This document shows positions 46,060 through 58,839 of a stretch of 64,000 bases of DNA, in pieces. This DNA comes from Owenia fusiformis (lineage: Eukaryota > Annelida > Polychaeta > Sabellida > Oweniidae): NCBI GenBank assembly GCA_903813345.2, contig CAIIXF020000012.1, positions 23,510,184 to 23,574,183 of the forward strand. Direction: 5' to 3'. Position 1 is the first letter of the stretch. Each line of letters opens with the position of its first letter. Made by a program: the position numbers and the translations under genes. Below the pieces are notes generated by a model. The model had not been told where the DNA came from. It worked only from the letters and a program-made list of their open reading frames with translations, and ran no database searches.

Positions 46060-49000
46060 GTGAGTTTTATCAGTTTAACTATAACCTCAATGACATGCGC
46101 AATAACCTTGGTAATGCATTGGTCACATTTGCTCCGATCCATCGGCCGGCGCCCGCCCGATTGAGTGTTTTGTTCAATATCGTATTCAATTTTGAACATA
46201 ATACTTAATCGGCCGGGCGCCGTAGTGAAAATCGGAGCAAATGTGACCAAGGTATAAGTTGTCCGTATACCTGTTGCCAATATATAGTAAAAGGTCGAAT
46301 TAATATAAATGAATGAACCTGTCGAAGGCCTTTAACCCTAAAGTTGTTAAGCTAATTAATTCCACTAGCGGGAGTTCCTAAGGGAGGGGGATACAAAGTA
46401 TCCCCTAGTAAAAGGTGACCATACGTCTCAAGATCCTTTATTTACATAATAATAACTATTGCCTGGTGACAATTTGTTTCATCGGTTGTATGTATATTTT
46501 GATAATTTATCTACATTGTAATGGGGGATAATCATTGCCTTATTACTTAATTACACAAAATATGGATAAATCTCGTTTCTTTCAATTAAGGGTGTTTTTA
46601 TGTATTTTGACCATAACATCAAACATGTTAATGTTAAAATGAAATCAATTAATTAAGTCATTATTATCCAAGTAATCTAAACTGTCTGTATCCGCATATA
46701 TGAGTGCAATATGGAAAAAGATATACAATGATCGGGTCTCTCATTAACGCGTTTTCTGCATTTCTTCTTGACATTGATAATTAATTACAAAAGGTAATTA
46801 GTAGGCCCCCATATATTATTTTTTTCGGGAAGTTATTGCTATGTATTCCTAGGAGCAGCTACATGAATAAACAAGCAAAACTTCTTCAAAAGTTATCGAA
46901 AAAATCAGACTAGGGGAGGGTACTTTGTACCCCCATTAGGAACTCTAGGGTTACGTAACCGCGTTCAATCTGACGTGGTTCAGGAAAATCAATAGTGTTT
47001 TATAATTTGTTCAGGATCCTACAAGAGTAAAGAGAGAGACACCGGCTCCATCCAGTTCCACGACCCCGCAAACTGGGGCACCACCGGTACCCTCAACCAC
47101 AGTACTAGTAATGGGTGAAACGACATCCTCCGCCACCAAGACACCAACTACTACAACGGCACAGCCCCCTACCACCAACGCACACACGGCACCACCCCTA
47201 ACTACCAAGTCTCCCAGTACTCCCATTGGTGGTTCAATGCAACCCTCAACCAAGACACCAACTACTCCTGCGCCACTGCCCCCTACCACCACCCTACAAA
47301 CGGCACCACACCTAACCACCAAGTCTCCCAGTACTCCCATTGGTGGTTCATTGCCACCCTTAACCAAGACACCAACTACTCCTGGGCCACTGCCCCCTAC
47401 CACCACCCTACAAACGGCACCACCCCTAACCACCAAGTCTCCCAGTACTCCCATTGGTGGTTCATTGCCACCCTTAACCAAGACACCAACTACTCCTGCG
47501 CCACTGCCCCCTACCACCACCCTACAAATGGCACCACCCCTAACTACCAAGTCTCCAAGTACTCCCATTGGTGGTTCAATGCAACCCTCAACCAAGACAC
47601 CAACTACTCCTGCGCCACTGCCCCCTACCACCCCCCTACAAACGGCACCACCCCTAACCACCAAGTCTCCCAGTACTCCCATTGGTGGTTCAATGCAACC
47701 CTCAACCAAGACAGCAACTACTCCTGCGCCACTGCCCCCTACCACTACCCTACAAACGGCACCACCCCTAACCACCAAGTCTCCCAGTACTCCCATTGGT
47801 GGTTCATTGCCACCCTTAACCAAAACATCAACTACTCCTGCGCCACTGCCCCCTACCACCACCCTACAAATGGCACCACCCCTAACTACCAAGTCTCCAA
47901 GTACTCCCATTGGTGGTTCAATGCAACCCTCAACCAAGACACCAACTACTCCTGCGCCACTGCCCCCTACCACCCCCCTACAAACGGCACCACCCCTTAC
48001 CACCAAGTCTCCCAGTACTCCCATTGGTGGTTCAATGCAACCCTCAACCAAGACACCAACTACTCCTGCGCCACTGCCCCCTACCACCACCCTACAAACG
48101 GCACCACCACTCCCAACCACCAAGGCACCGACTACTCCACCTTCACTGCCCCCTACGACTACCATATCAACCACCTCGCCACCAACTGCTCCACCATCTA
48201 TCCGAACCACCAAGGCACCAACTACCAAGATACCATCCACTGGAGCACCCCCAACCACTAAAACACCAACAACAATTTCTCCACCAACAAAGACACCGGA
48301 TCCAGAGAAAAACAATGTCCACGCAAATGAAACTGATGATCATTGTACATGCAGCATTCGTGGACCTGATATAACAGAGGAATCGATATGCTACATTGAG
48401 AGAGATTTCATAGGTAAATAGCGTATTTACTGACCTTAAACCTTTAAATATTATTCCATAATAACATGTTTTCGTGGGAAATAAACAGAGAATAGAATTC
48501 AAAAAATCTCGTATCTGATCCTGTATAGTATAAGCCAATATCCCGTTCCTGAACCGACTATGGGATGATATGTTTATCGCATACCAATCTTGGTCATCTG
48601 GTTCACATTGTTCAGTCGTGGAAATATTTTAGAATATTCATGTCCAGTTTTGTTTACTTGGCCGTGGGCGGATTTCCTGTTCTCTCAAATATTCCCACAT
48701 TTATTTTCTCGAATTTTTGTAAGTGGATGCTCCTTCCCTTTTTAAACCATCAAACAGATCCCAATTGTCTGTGTTTTCTCCACTGTCGTTTACAGTCATT
48801 ACGCGAACCTTACAAATTATGAACAAATATGCGAGCGGCGATTATGACGTAGCGGGCAGATATACTATATCTGCCCGCAGATATACTATATCTGCCCGCT
48901 CGGAGCGGGACGTAAAGCTATATCTGCCCGCTGGTGAAAATATAAGTTTTTACAAACCGGCTTTATGTACCTGTAACACGTCCAAGTATGGGATAAATAG

Positions 49001-52000
49001 AGATTATCCTATATGAGGTTCAGGATATTGGGATTATCCCGAGGCCAATATAATATATCTGCCCGAGGGCCGTAGGTCCCGAGGGTAGATGTATTATATT
49101 GGCCAAGGGATAATCCAAATATCCTGAACCGACTATAGGATGATCTGTTTATCCCATACCAATCACTTTGTTCAATTTGCCAAAGTTCAGAAACTTTGCA
49201 ACCAACCGTGGAATATTCTTAAAATATTCATGTCCAGTTTTGTATTCCTGTTTCTTCTCCTGTTCAAATCTTTGATTATTAACGCCGGTACACTGCTCCT
49301 TCCCTTCTTTAAAGCATCAAACAGGTCGAGATTGTCTGCGTTTTTCTCCATTGTCGTTTACAGTATGCGAACGTTACAAAAAAAAAACCAATACGGGAAC
49401 AGCGATTATGACGTAGCGGGCAGATATACTATATCTGCCCGCTCGGAGCGGGACGTAAAGCTATATCTGCCCGCTGATGAAAATATAAGTTTTTACAAAC
49501 CGGCTTTATGTACCCGTAACACGTCCAAGTATGGGATAAATATAAATATCCATATTTCATCCTTCAAATATTCTATACACTAGTAACCTGTCCTCAGTTT
49601 ATAAATGTGTTTTTTTTTATTTCCACAGGTTTGCTCGATCTTGAAGCTACAATTTTATCAATTGTGGCTAAGGCAGAGGGACTCACATCGAATACAGCTG
49701 GCGATGAGTTAGTTAGCCTTGAGACACTTATTGAACATTTAGAACTGAATTACCTCAGCCAATCTATGAATATTAATTACGAGGTACATGCATTACTTTT
49801 CATATACTTATACTTCATATAATTAATGCAGTCCAGTTTACACGAGACCAAGCAGATAAACAATGTAAAACTCAATTAAAAAACCAGACTTGCTTAGGAA
49901 GAAAAAGTATGTTTCTCATGACCTAACCATGCAATATTATATCTAATAGCTGTGATCATAACATAGGGGCAATTGTCAGACAAAAATATTACAAACTGTT
50001 ATAAAAAAATGTTGAAAAAGTATACATAGTCATAAAGAAAATCAATTTTGGTCCGGAATTTCAAAGATGGATAGATACTCAGTTATACTCAAATATTTCT
50101 GAATTTGGATCAAGGTTTGAGGCAGGACTGTCCATTAAGTTCATTGCTTTTCATCCTATCAACAGAAATGAAAATTTACAATCGTTAAAGCATACTTCTG
50201 ATGACATAGGCGTAGCCGGGGGGAGGGGTACGATGGGTGCCATCAGCCAATAAAAATAAAACCAAAACCATGAGAAGAAAAGAGCTTTAAAATGTTTTTT
50301 ATTTAAATCTTTTTGAAGGAAGTTGCATCTTTTGACACCTTGACTGAAAACCGAATTTTCTTTGGCGATAGTAGATATAAATCGAGAATATCCAGACAAC
50401 CCACTTGTAGACTTTTACACCAAAAAAACATCCCTGGATGTTTTAGATTGATCCATGAAACCAGTTGGCTCAAAACGTGTAGTAGAGACTTTACAGACAA
50501 GATTTTATGATAGAAAATCCAAAAAGGAGCAGATATATGCATTTTTGACAATCTTGTTTTACAAAATCAACTCATAAGACTAATGTTAACAGTGACATGG
50601 GGTTTTACAATGCAGGACACCTGTAATTATTCATACAGCTAGTAACTGCTGAAAAATTATGAACGACAAAAATGGCAGCCATTTTGAAAATAGGCAAGAA
50701 TGTATATAATATTGTATTGATAACAAGTATAAGCAAGTTTGAATATGGACAGCATACAATGAAAGTTGGTAAGCTTACTTGAACAAGTGCTATGTATATC
50801 CAAACGAATAAAAAAATCTAATTGCAACTTGGTACCTCAAAATAGTGTTCCAGTAAAAATATCAAAACGCCAAAATATTAGATTTATTTTTTTCTTGTAG
50901 TCTTTAGAGGAAATCAAAGAAAAACTTCAACAAATCGCATTTGTTGTGGAAAATCTTGATGTTAACAAGACAGCGGAGGCCCTAGTGAACCAGATGACGG
51001 CAGATATGTGGATCGCTTCAGAAGAGGTGGATGAACGCATGGAACAAAATAGTGTTTATATTCACAAAGGTTTAGTGAACCAAGTAAGCCATTGAGCAAT
51101 CGACTCTTTGTTTCTCTTAGAATTCGAGCCTGGAGACCAATTCATACTTATCTATCAGAGACATGTAATAATAGTGAACTCTGTTTTTATAGTTTTCAGA
51201 GTTAGACTTGGAGACCCGGGGAGTTGACAGTTCCATACAATAGTCTCATAGTATTGATTTACTCTTTGTTTCTCTTAGATTGCAGACCTGGAGACCAAGG
51301 CAGCTGGCTGTGCCATAGGTGGTGAGAGCATTGATGAAATAGGGGCATCATATTTCCTAGGAGATTCAAGACCTATTAGAGATTTGGATCAAAGTTTGTA
51401 TAATTATCATTGCCTTGATGTTGTTAATATAAGTAGCCATCAATATTCAAAGCTGTCTCAACATTTCGTCCCATTATTTCCACATTGTTATAACTCACTT
51501 TTAGGTCTCCGGTTTTGAGATAAGGTAACTATCTTTTTCAATTTCTCGCGAAACATTCACTCCTGAGGTCCATTTCAATGGATCTCATCTCCTTTTGAAG
51601 ATATCCAGTGCCACACATTGTTATAAGTGCAGAATGAGGAAAAGAATTTAGGCCAACCTTGTCATATCCGTTTGGGTAGGCAGCAGAGCCAATCAGATAC
51701 ATAATTTTGATCATGTGACTAATAGTTATAACAATGTGGAAATAATGGGATGATATCTTACTAGAATAGTATACTTTGCAGGTAATTAACAAAGGAGATC
51801 ATAAATCATGACACCATACATGTAGTACAAACAAAAGAAACCAGATGTGACATTATTTGTAACAAAAACAAGTTCATTCAGTGAACTTAACCGGTTATAG
51901 CCTTTTTACCTTTGTCATGTACCTTTTAAAGATCTGGTGGATTATCCAAAATATTTACAGTTGTGTTGTTATGGCAATCACTTGACTAATCATGGTCAAA

Positions 52001-55000
52001 CTTGTCATAGCAACTAATAATATAAAGATACATAATCCCTAAAATATTAATGTGACTGAAGGTACAGAAATTATTGATGATGATCATAGTACCCCCTCAT
52101 TAAAGTAGCAAGGATGTATAAATGGCAATGATTCGCAGATGCTGAAAAACTAGACTCTATTATTTTCAGAATCAATGGGAAACGATATAGTTCAAATAAT
52201 TAACATAATTAGAAAAATGCAATCCTGTAAGCAAAAACGGACAAAGCTCATCCAGTACCTTATCAGTCAAAATGGAACACGAGTCATATTCTTTATAATT
52301 AGATAGGCAGAATAATGGTTTTACCACTCAAAAGTTATGAAGATCTAAACTTCAACCTCTGATTTCTCATAATATCAGCGAAAATGCAATTGTAACAATG
52401 TGGAAACAATGGGACGATTTATATATTGAAAAACAATACATATACGACAACATGCTGAACATATTTTCTCTGTGGTTCCATACCACATTGAAACAAAAAT
52501 CTTGTTTACATTATTATAGCACTAATCACATAAACTAGAATGCTCTATTTTCAAACGATGTAAAGAAGAGCACAGCTTTCTATAAGTGAAGGAAATAAAG
52601 AGTCTTATCATACATTTAAGCTTTAGATAGGTACGTGATAGAATTGACAAATGACTGTCTTTTGTATTTTCAGGCTTCTGTGAACGTAACACCTTCACAG
52701 GCATTGGTTGGCCAATGACACACTCCATTGAGTCTAGTGTGGGATGGTGGATGAAAGACCCAATACCCGACTCTCCAGAGAATCGCACTGCCATCTATTA
52801 TGTGGCAGAGAATAGTGGTAATCTCTACATGTACAAGTGGAACAACTATCATTCTATGTGGACCCGTGCCTCAAAGACTAGCCTCGGCCAGACAGCCAAG
52901 TATTAATTTCAATATTCATATACAGAGTGCATTTGCAAATGGTATTATATCAATACATAGTACCACATACATGGCCATAATTATATGTAATACGAACCCA
53001 TGCTTTAAAGACTTCTCTTGGTCACACAGCCAAGTATGATTTTGACTTAATTTGGACATGGCAGTGTGAATTGCATGAGATATCCACATAATTCAGTTTA
53101 GTGGTTGTGTAAATATGATACCAGTAAGTTCAGCCATATATGAATTAACATTGATTCATAATTGATAAATATAAGAATTTTTGAACACATGAAAATGATC
53201 TGAGGATATGTACAGCTTAATTTTTGTTTTTCCTGTTTCAGACACATGTATGGGACAAACCATGCATTGTTCAATGGATCCCTCTACTACTATTCAAGTC
53301 AAAAGACCATTGAGAGAGTCGACTATAGAACATGGTCACCAAAAGCATCGGTAATTAGGATTTTGTTTCTATTGTTTAAATTGGATTAAAACACAAAGTA
53401 GTCTACATGAAAACAAACCTCCAATGTGGGTCAAAACTGCTTTTTTTTATTTATTACCTCATATTTTTTAAACGTTTAACCATGGGAGTAGTATACATTT
53501 AAATCATGTATGCAATATGCGAAATCAGTCTATATCTACTCTAGTCCTATAAAGCGCGTCTATTCAATTGGAGATAACATTACTGGGAAGTGACAATTTC
53601 AACAACACATAAGAAATTGAGTATTTTTACAAACAAGGATTTATCGTTTGATCAGTAATTTTGTTATTTGAAATGGCATTTATTAAAGAGAGAATTAGAT
53701 CTAGCGAGCAGCCAAACAAAAAATTGTTTCAATTTTAGAATCTTCCTGGCTTATGTCAATCCTTTTTATGTCTATTTTCTAAAAATCCCAAAAGTGCACA
53801 CTTTATTTCAGGAAAACTAAAGATTTTCACAATATTGTACCAATTTTTTATAAGAATTACCATTCTTATTATTTGGGAGAATTTAAACATTTTTCACCCA
53901 TTTTTGCACCTTGAATCCTTAATAACTCCACCTAGCTATTTATAACATATCGTGAATCTTTTCGGAGATATTGTATTTGAGATTGTAATGAATAGATTGG
54001 TAGGTCAATTTTACATGTTGCTTGTAATTTTGTCAACCCTATAGATCTGATTCTGCCTTTTAATCAAAATTGTCCCACATTTAGTGTTAAATCAGCCAAA
54101 TACATTCATCCAAACGAAAACATTTTAAGGACTAGATTTCAAATATTTGCATGTACAGACCTGTTTTCATCATATAATACAAGGCTTAGTTTATTTGATA
54201 TTTGTGTATGAATATTATTAATAAGAGGGGCTCTATGACTGAGCCTTTCGGTACAGCATATTGAATTGTATTTTACTTAATTTTACTTTAATATCTGTTA
54301 TTTCAATCTTAAACATCTAATACTGTACTCGGTTTTCAAACTTTTACTTTTTCCATCTTAAAACTAATAATTTCTTCCAGGTGCCGATTCCCGAGGTAGA
54401 GGCCGTGCCAAACTATAACCGTGGTGGATACACTTATGTGGACATCAACATAGATGAATATGGACTCTTCATTGCCTATATCCAGAAAGGTGACACTATT
54501 ACATAGTTAATTACTTCAGAGGTGATCAGTAGGGCAACTTGTCCAAACAACATGTAAAATAAAATGTTACAATAATTGTTACAGTTTAACCTCCTCCACT
54601 AGGATATATGTTAGTTGACGTTGATTAAATACCCTTTGTTTTACACCGGGGAAATGGCCCTTTACCCCAAATGACTGATTGTGATTCAAAGTAGAAAAAT
54701 AATCGAATTAGAATTAAAGAACGATACATTTGAGAATTGGCAGACACAGTGGCCAATATTCTACATTGCAAAAAAGTTCGGAATAAGGTCATCATTTGAC
54801 AATAAGTCTTCCTTTGTACAATGTAGGTTATCTCATACTTGTTATTTTATGTTGCTTACTCTTGGACATTTTGGGGTTTAAAGGTTCCTTACCATTTTCT
54901 TAATGTTATTAAATATCTTACTTACTATCTCGTTGCGCTTACTTAAATATAATTTGTTTATCCCTATTATATCATGTTTAACCAAGTTAGTCTTACATTA

Positions 55001-57391
55001 TGTCATTGTTAACATTCAGACTGGACATGGAAAGACATGCCAAACACATGCATAAATGCTGAAACCTTAACAGCTACATCAGCATCAACTCTGGAGGAAT
55101 GTAAACAGAAATGTGTAAATGAGGGAGGATTTAGGTGTATGTCCCTTGACTGGAGTCTCCACCTCAAGCAATGTAACCTCAAACTGCGTTATTCTGGGAA
55201 TCATCCTCTTACCTCACCATGCACCTACACGTATAACGAGCGATACTACTACCGCTACAAATGGCGTACCCGTACTGCAACAGGACACTGGCATCACTCT
55301 GAACGAAAATTTGCAGATCCAAAAAGCAAGTACTCGTATTATTAAAATCCTGTAATATGTTAAGACGTTTTTGAATTTTTGCAATAAGCAACAGCCAGGA
55401 GTAAATAATATAACAAATAGTGCCTACGACTTTCTCCAACGTCGTAGAAATACTGCCTTAGCAATCATTGGTACGCTGGACTTTAAGTCATGGAATTGAA
55501 TGTCCAACAAGTGACATTAGTATATTTACTGGATTGGTCTTTTCCTGGAATCGGAGAAACTAAAACTGAAATTTTTTATCATGTTATTTCAGGAGCATCC
55601 TACATCCAAATTAAACAACTCAACCCGATTGATCTGACAGAAATACGTCATTGGAGCACTCACGTTGCCAAAAGTAGCATCAGTAATTTGTACTTTGTAT
55701 GCGGCGTTATGTACACCATGGATTCTTCGAACACCCCAGTACCAAGTAGAAGCCAGTATGCATTCGATACAAGAGGTAGAACCTTCTTACGTGAATCAAC
55801 ATAATTCTCTGGAAAAAATTCTTGTTTCTGTATTTTAGAAGAGCAAAACTTGTTTATCTGAAAAAAACTTTTTGCGTTGATTAAATAGAAAAGGTTTTCC
55901 TGTTATTCTACTTTTTTATTTATGTTACTGCACCATTCCGGTTGCGAGCGGATCCCATCCAGGCTAGTCAAAAATATAACTAGTTGACAGGAAAATGAAC
56001 TTTAAAGAATAGTATTAGTCACTACGGATCCGCTATAGAGAATCCATTAAACATTCCATACCCCATACTTTCGAAACATTAATCCGTACTAGACGTAATC
56101 GGCTATATGGTATGGCCTATGGGCAAGGCTCCCAGGGACGCAACTTGATATTTTCAGAATGTTTTCTGGCATTATCACTGACTATAAATTCATAATCAAT
56201 AGTCCAAAAGATTCGAACCAATATCTCATTACTTCTTCGAATTTTGAAATCACGACATCGCCATATATGGCAGAAAATCAAGTTGGAACCATGGGAGCCA
56301 ACCCTCCTTGGCCTATGATACTTCGATTTGAAACTACAATCACTCTCACTATATGAGAAACTTTTTTCATTAAGTGCATCTCCTTTTCAAGCTTTTTGTT
56401 TCAAAGGTCCATGTGCAGTATGGCAAGTGATTTTAGACAGTCATATCTTTCACCATGAGTACTTTCTGGGCATAAATATAGTGTTTTTTATTAAAACAAT
56501 ATGTTTTGTTTCAAGTAAAGTACCCATGATGATAAAAATATCGAACATTTCGAAAAATTATTAATATTATTATATTAATTAATTATTATTAATTATTAAT
56601 CAACAGTTTTTAATAATGTTGAACCTATTTACTTAAAATAGGATCTCCCTTTCTGATATTTATTGCATGAAAAGATTATTCAAAAAGGGGTCCAAAACTT
56701 CTTCAAAAGTAGAATGATATTGAAAGCCTAGTTTTGAAGATATCAATTTTCGATGACCCGAATTATGCTGAAAACAATGGATAGCACGAATTTCCCCTAT
56801 GGGAAAATAACATGAGATATGTGTTTTTAACTTTATTGCATTTCAATACCAATCCCTTTTTCAGAAGTTGTTAATATAGTGTAGAAGAAACTTTCGATAA
56901 AGTATAATCGAGAAAAACAAGATCCTCTTTGTAGAAAATAAGTCTAACATTTTTTAAAAAGTGGGATCCTAAACCATAATTTTTCAGAGAGTTGGATTGA
57001 TATTTTACTAAAACGGGAACTTCACTTGAAAGAAAACATATTGTTTTTATAAAAACCACTATATTTATGGCCAGAAAGAACCCATGGTGAAAGATATTAC
57101 CGTCTAAAATCACTTGGCATACTGCACGTGTACCTTTTCAGAAAAAATGTCTGACTCTATATTGAAATTATAGTTTAATTGAAGAATATGTTTTTTTCAG
57201 CTGATGGTGGAAGAGGTGCGAGTTTTATGACTAAAATCGCAATCCCTGCCGTGTATAAAAATATGGTTCAACTAAGTTATGAACCGAATAACAGGATGCT
57301 ATTTGCGATGGATTCTTCACATCTGATGACATTCACACTGATGTTTGAACCCAAGGCAGTCCCTAGTGCAACTACCACTCCTGCGCCTTAA
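46006..57391 (+). CDS. OLF gene copy C: secreted mucin-stalk-olfactomedin protein with optional PAN
   Basis: Exons 46006-46059, 47015-48413, 49629-49783, 50901-51083, 51279-51393, 52674-52899, 53242-53350, 54381-54489, [55020-55325 PAN], 55593-55775, 57201-57391. Joined: 907 residues without PAN, 1009 with it. All phases match copy B. Larger than B because of two more mucin repeats and a PAN cassette nine residues longer. Same secreted architecture and inferred role. Exon 5 uses GTTTGT as donor where B has GTATGT. Introns closely resemble those of B apart from transposon insertions private to one copy, so the B/C duplication is recent. Confidence 0.85.
46111..46254. mobile_element. GC-rich foldback MITE in copy C intron 1
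   Basis: TTGGTCACATTTGCTCCGAT is inverted as ATCGGAGCAAATGTGACCAA, with CGGCCGGCGCCC/GGGCGCC inside. Copy B lacks it (GGTAAGTTGTCCG is continuous at 28345). It lies only about 50 bases after exon 1. Confidence 0.75.
46334..46953. mobile_element. MITE with AACCCTA/TAGGGTT ends in copy C intron 1
   Basis: AACCCTAAAG at the left and CTCTAGGGTT at the right. Just inside, GGGGGATACAAAGTATCCCC pairs with GGGGAGGGTACTTTGTACCCC, and GGAGTTCCTAA with TTAGGAACTC. Absent from copy B near 28828. Confidence 0.65.
47015..48413 (+). CDS. Copy C exon 2: furin site and mucin domain
   Basis: 466 codons plus one base. Opens DPTRVKRETPAPSS, with the same RVKR cleavage motif, leaving Glu. About 8.5 repeats of 38 residues (PSTKTPTTPAPLPPTTTLQT, then APPLTTKSPSTPIGGSMQ). 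Units 3-4-5 and 6-7-8 share the order LQM, PLQT, TLQT, so a three-unit (342-base) block was duplicated. Repeats are more alike than in B. Ends with the same CTCSIRGPDITE motif. Confidence 0.9.
48540..49620. repeat. Tandem duplication inside copy C intron 2
   Basis: The block starting with CCTGAACCGACTATRGGATG at 48548 restarts at 49123, about 580 bases later, making this intron 1215 bases against 626 in copy B. Both halves contain the 27-base palindrome GCGGGCAGATATA-C-TATATCTGCCCGC (48852-48878 and 49416-49442). Around 49012-49125 a further inverted repeat (GGTTCAGGATATTGGGATTA / TAATCCAAATATCCTGAACC) spans the junction. Confidence 0.7.
49629..51393 (+). CDS. Copy C exons 3-5: helical stalk
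   Basis: Exons 49629-49783, 50901-51083, 51279-51393. DLEATILSIVAKAEGLTSNT, SLEEIKEKLQQIAFVVENLD and IADLETKAAGCAIGG; substitutions from copy B are few and keep the hydrophobic spacing. NKT sequon retained. Confidence 0.8.
52674..54489 (+). CDS. Copy C exons 6-8: first half of the OLF propeller
   Basis: Exons 52674-52899, 53242-53350, 54381-54489. Almost identical to copy B: GFCERNTFTGIGW, WWMKDPIPDSPENRT, GTNHALFNGSLYYY, VPNYNRGGYTYVDINIDEYG. Confidence 0.85.
55020..55325 (+). CDS. Copy C exon 9: PAN/apple cassette
   Basis: 306 bases, 102 codons, phase 1-1. Same core as copy B with a Tyr/Arg-rich insertion after SPCTY (NERYYYRYKWRTRTATGHW) of nine residues net. Acceptor ACATTCAG, GC donor GCAAGTAC. 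Past the donor the frame stops after SKYSYY. Confidence 0.7.
55593..57391 (+). CDS. Copy C exons 10-11: second half of the OLF propeller
   Basis: Exons 55593-55775 (acceptor TTTCAG then GAGCATCC) and 57201-57391 (stop TAA at the end). ASYIQIKQLNPIDLTEIRHW, SNLYFVCGVMYTMDSS, LSYEPNNRMLFAMDSSHLMT. Ends in a Thr/Pro tail. Confidence 0.85.
56401..57139. mobile_element. Foldback element in copy C intron 10
   Basis: AAAGGTCCATGTGCAGTATG at the left is inverted at the right as CATACTGCACGTGTACCTTT. The arms run about 160 bases through TGATTTTAGACAGTCATATC and ACATATTGTTTTTATAAAA. Copy B reads through at the matching place (39415-39430). Confidence 0.75.
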
Positions 57392-58839
57392 GATGGATGA
57401 CATTGGACTGAAATTGCAATTGTGAAAATGATGGCTCACACACTGGAAACTTAAAAAATATGCTGATGTTATTTTCTATTAAACTGGCCCAATGGCCATT
57501 TTAATCCTAAAAACAGCAAAATTTACTGAAATAAATTCAGAATAACGTAAAACTTTGTTACAAACCTTATTTCCTGTAAAAATAGCTCTTGAAATAAATT
57601 GTTCACATCGTATATGAATTTAGAAATATGAGGTGCAATCCTTGTATTTTGCATGTATCATGATGTTAGATAAGCAAGGGTGTTTTTCAAGTTTCGGTAT
57701 TATAAACAAAGAAACTTGTTATCAGTTGATGGTGCAAAAATATTAAAATTTGATGGAGGGGGATGAATGGAGTAAGGAGTAATATGTCTTTGAAAATAAA
57801 TTACACAAATTAGTGAACTTGAGAAATTAACTCAGTAGGAAACTGGATGTTACATCTCTAAAGTGTGAAAAAATTTGGAGATAATACGAGAACGTCGAGT
57901 AACATCTCATGTCATGTCTTATAGACAGATTTCTCCCCCTCCATTCAATTTTAATTATTTTCAATTATTTTTTTAAAACGTATGGAATCAGCAATGACAT
58001 TAATTTCGTGATGATAATGTCACTTGCAAATATTTATTTCAGGACGTGTAGACCATTGTTGCCTGATTTATAGCAAAAAAGATTGACTTTTCATGTTAGT
58101 GACGACGCACCTTTCTTAATAGATCTCATATCATAGAACCGTATCGGTTCAAAATAAATCCTAAAAGACCTGACATGTTTTACCATGCACTGCGCCATCT
58201 GTCCATTTTGTCCGATCACATGGCGTGGAGTTTTAATTTACAATTCTTTATTTCTTCAAGTGTACTCTGAAATTTTATTTACCTTCAAATTAACAGAATC
58301 CATTTTGTTGTAAAGTCTTCATAACCATGTGGAGACCAATGATAAATCTCCTGCATTTAAAGACATGTTAAATAGACTTCTCCGTGACAATTTTTCTTTA
58401 TTCCTTTCTTTTTTCTTTTTGTTTCGATTTTTTTACACCCTAACATCAACTAACTACTCAATATGTAACTTTTTACCATGTAAAATTTTAAAATATTAAG
58501 TTTGAAAATTCCAATTTTATAATGGAATTCAATAAAAAAAATGACATAATTTGAATTATTTTTAAACGTAGTGCCGCGATTTTCTTGAAATTGACAGATA
58601 TAATGAATAATGGTAAGATAAATAAATTGTTTGAAGATGGGGTGTTTTTAATGTTTGACGTGTCTTTCAATACTACAGGGTAACCATAGTTTTGGCAATG
58701 ATTTACTTTTCAAAAAGCATTACTTTCAGCATGTTTATCAAGCATAAGTAATACAATAAGTGAGTTATCGTTATTTGAATGGTATTATATTGTATTCCTT
58801 AGCAATAATGACAAAACATGTTACACAATAGATAAAATA
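57392..58839. other. 3' flank of copy C
   Basis: AATAAA at 57530-57535 is the candidate polyadenylation signal. Bases 57400-57680 match the copy B flank; 57680-58290 match the copy A flank instead, so copy B has lost this part. No gene seen. Confidence 0.5.

Noticed and set aside
47011-48315. 434-codon open frame on the minus strand over the copy C mucin exon (and 267 codons at 29187-29990)
   Set aside because: Mirror of a Thr/Pro-rich repeat with biased codons; Gly/Val-rich translation, no splice or start context, and the + strand frame joins perfectly to flanking exons.
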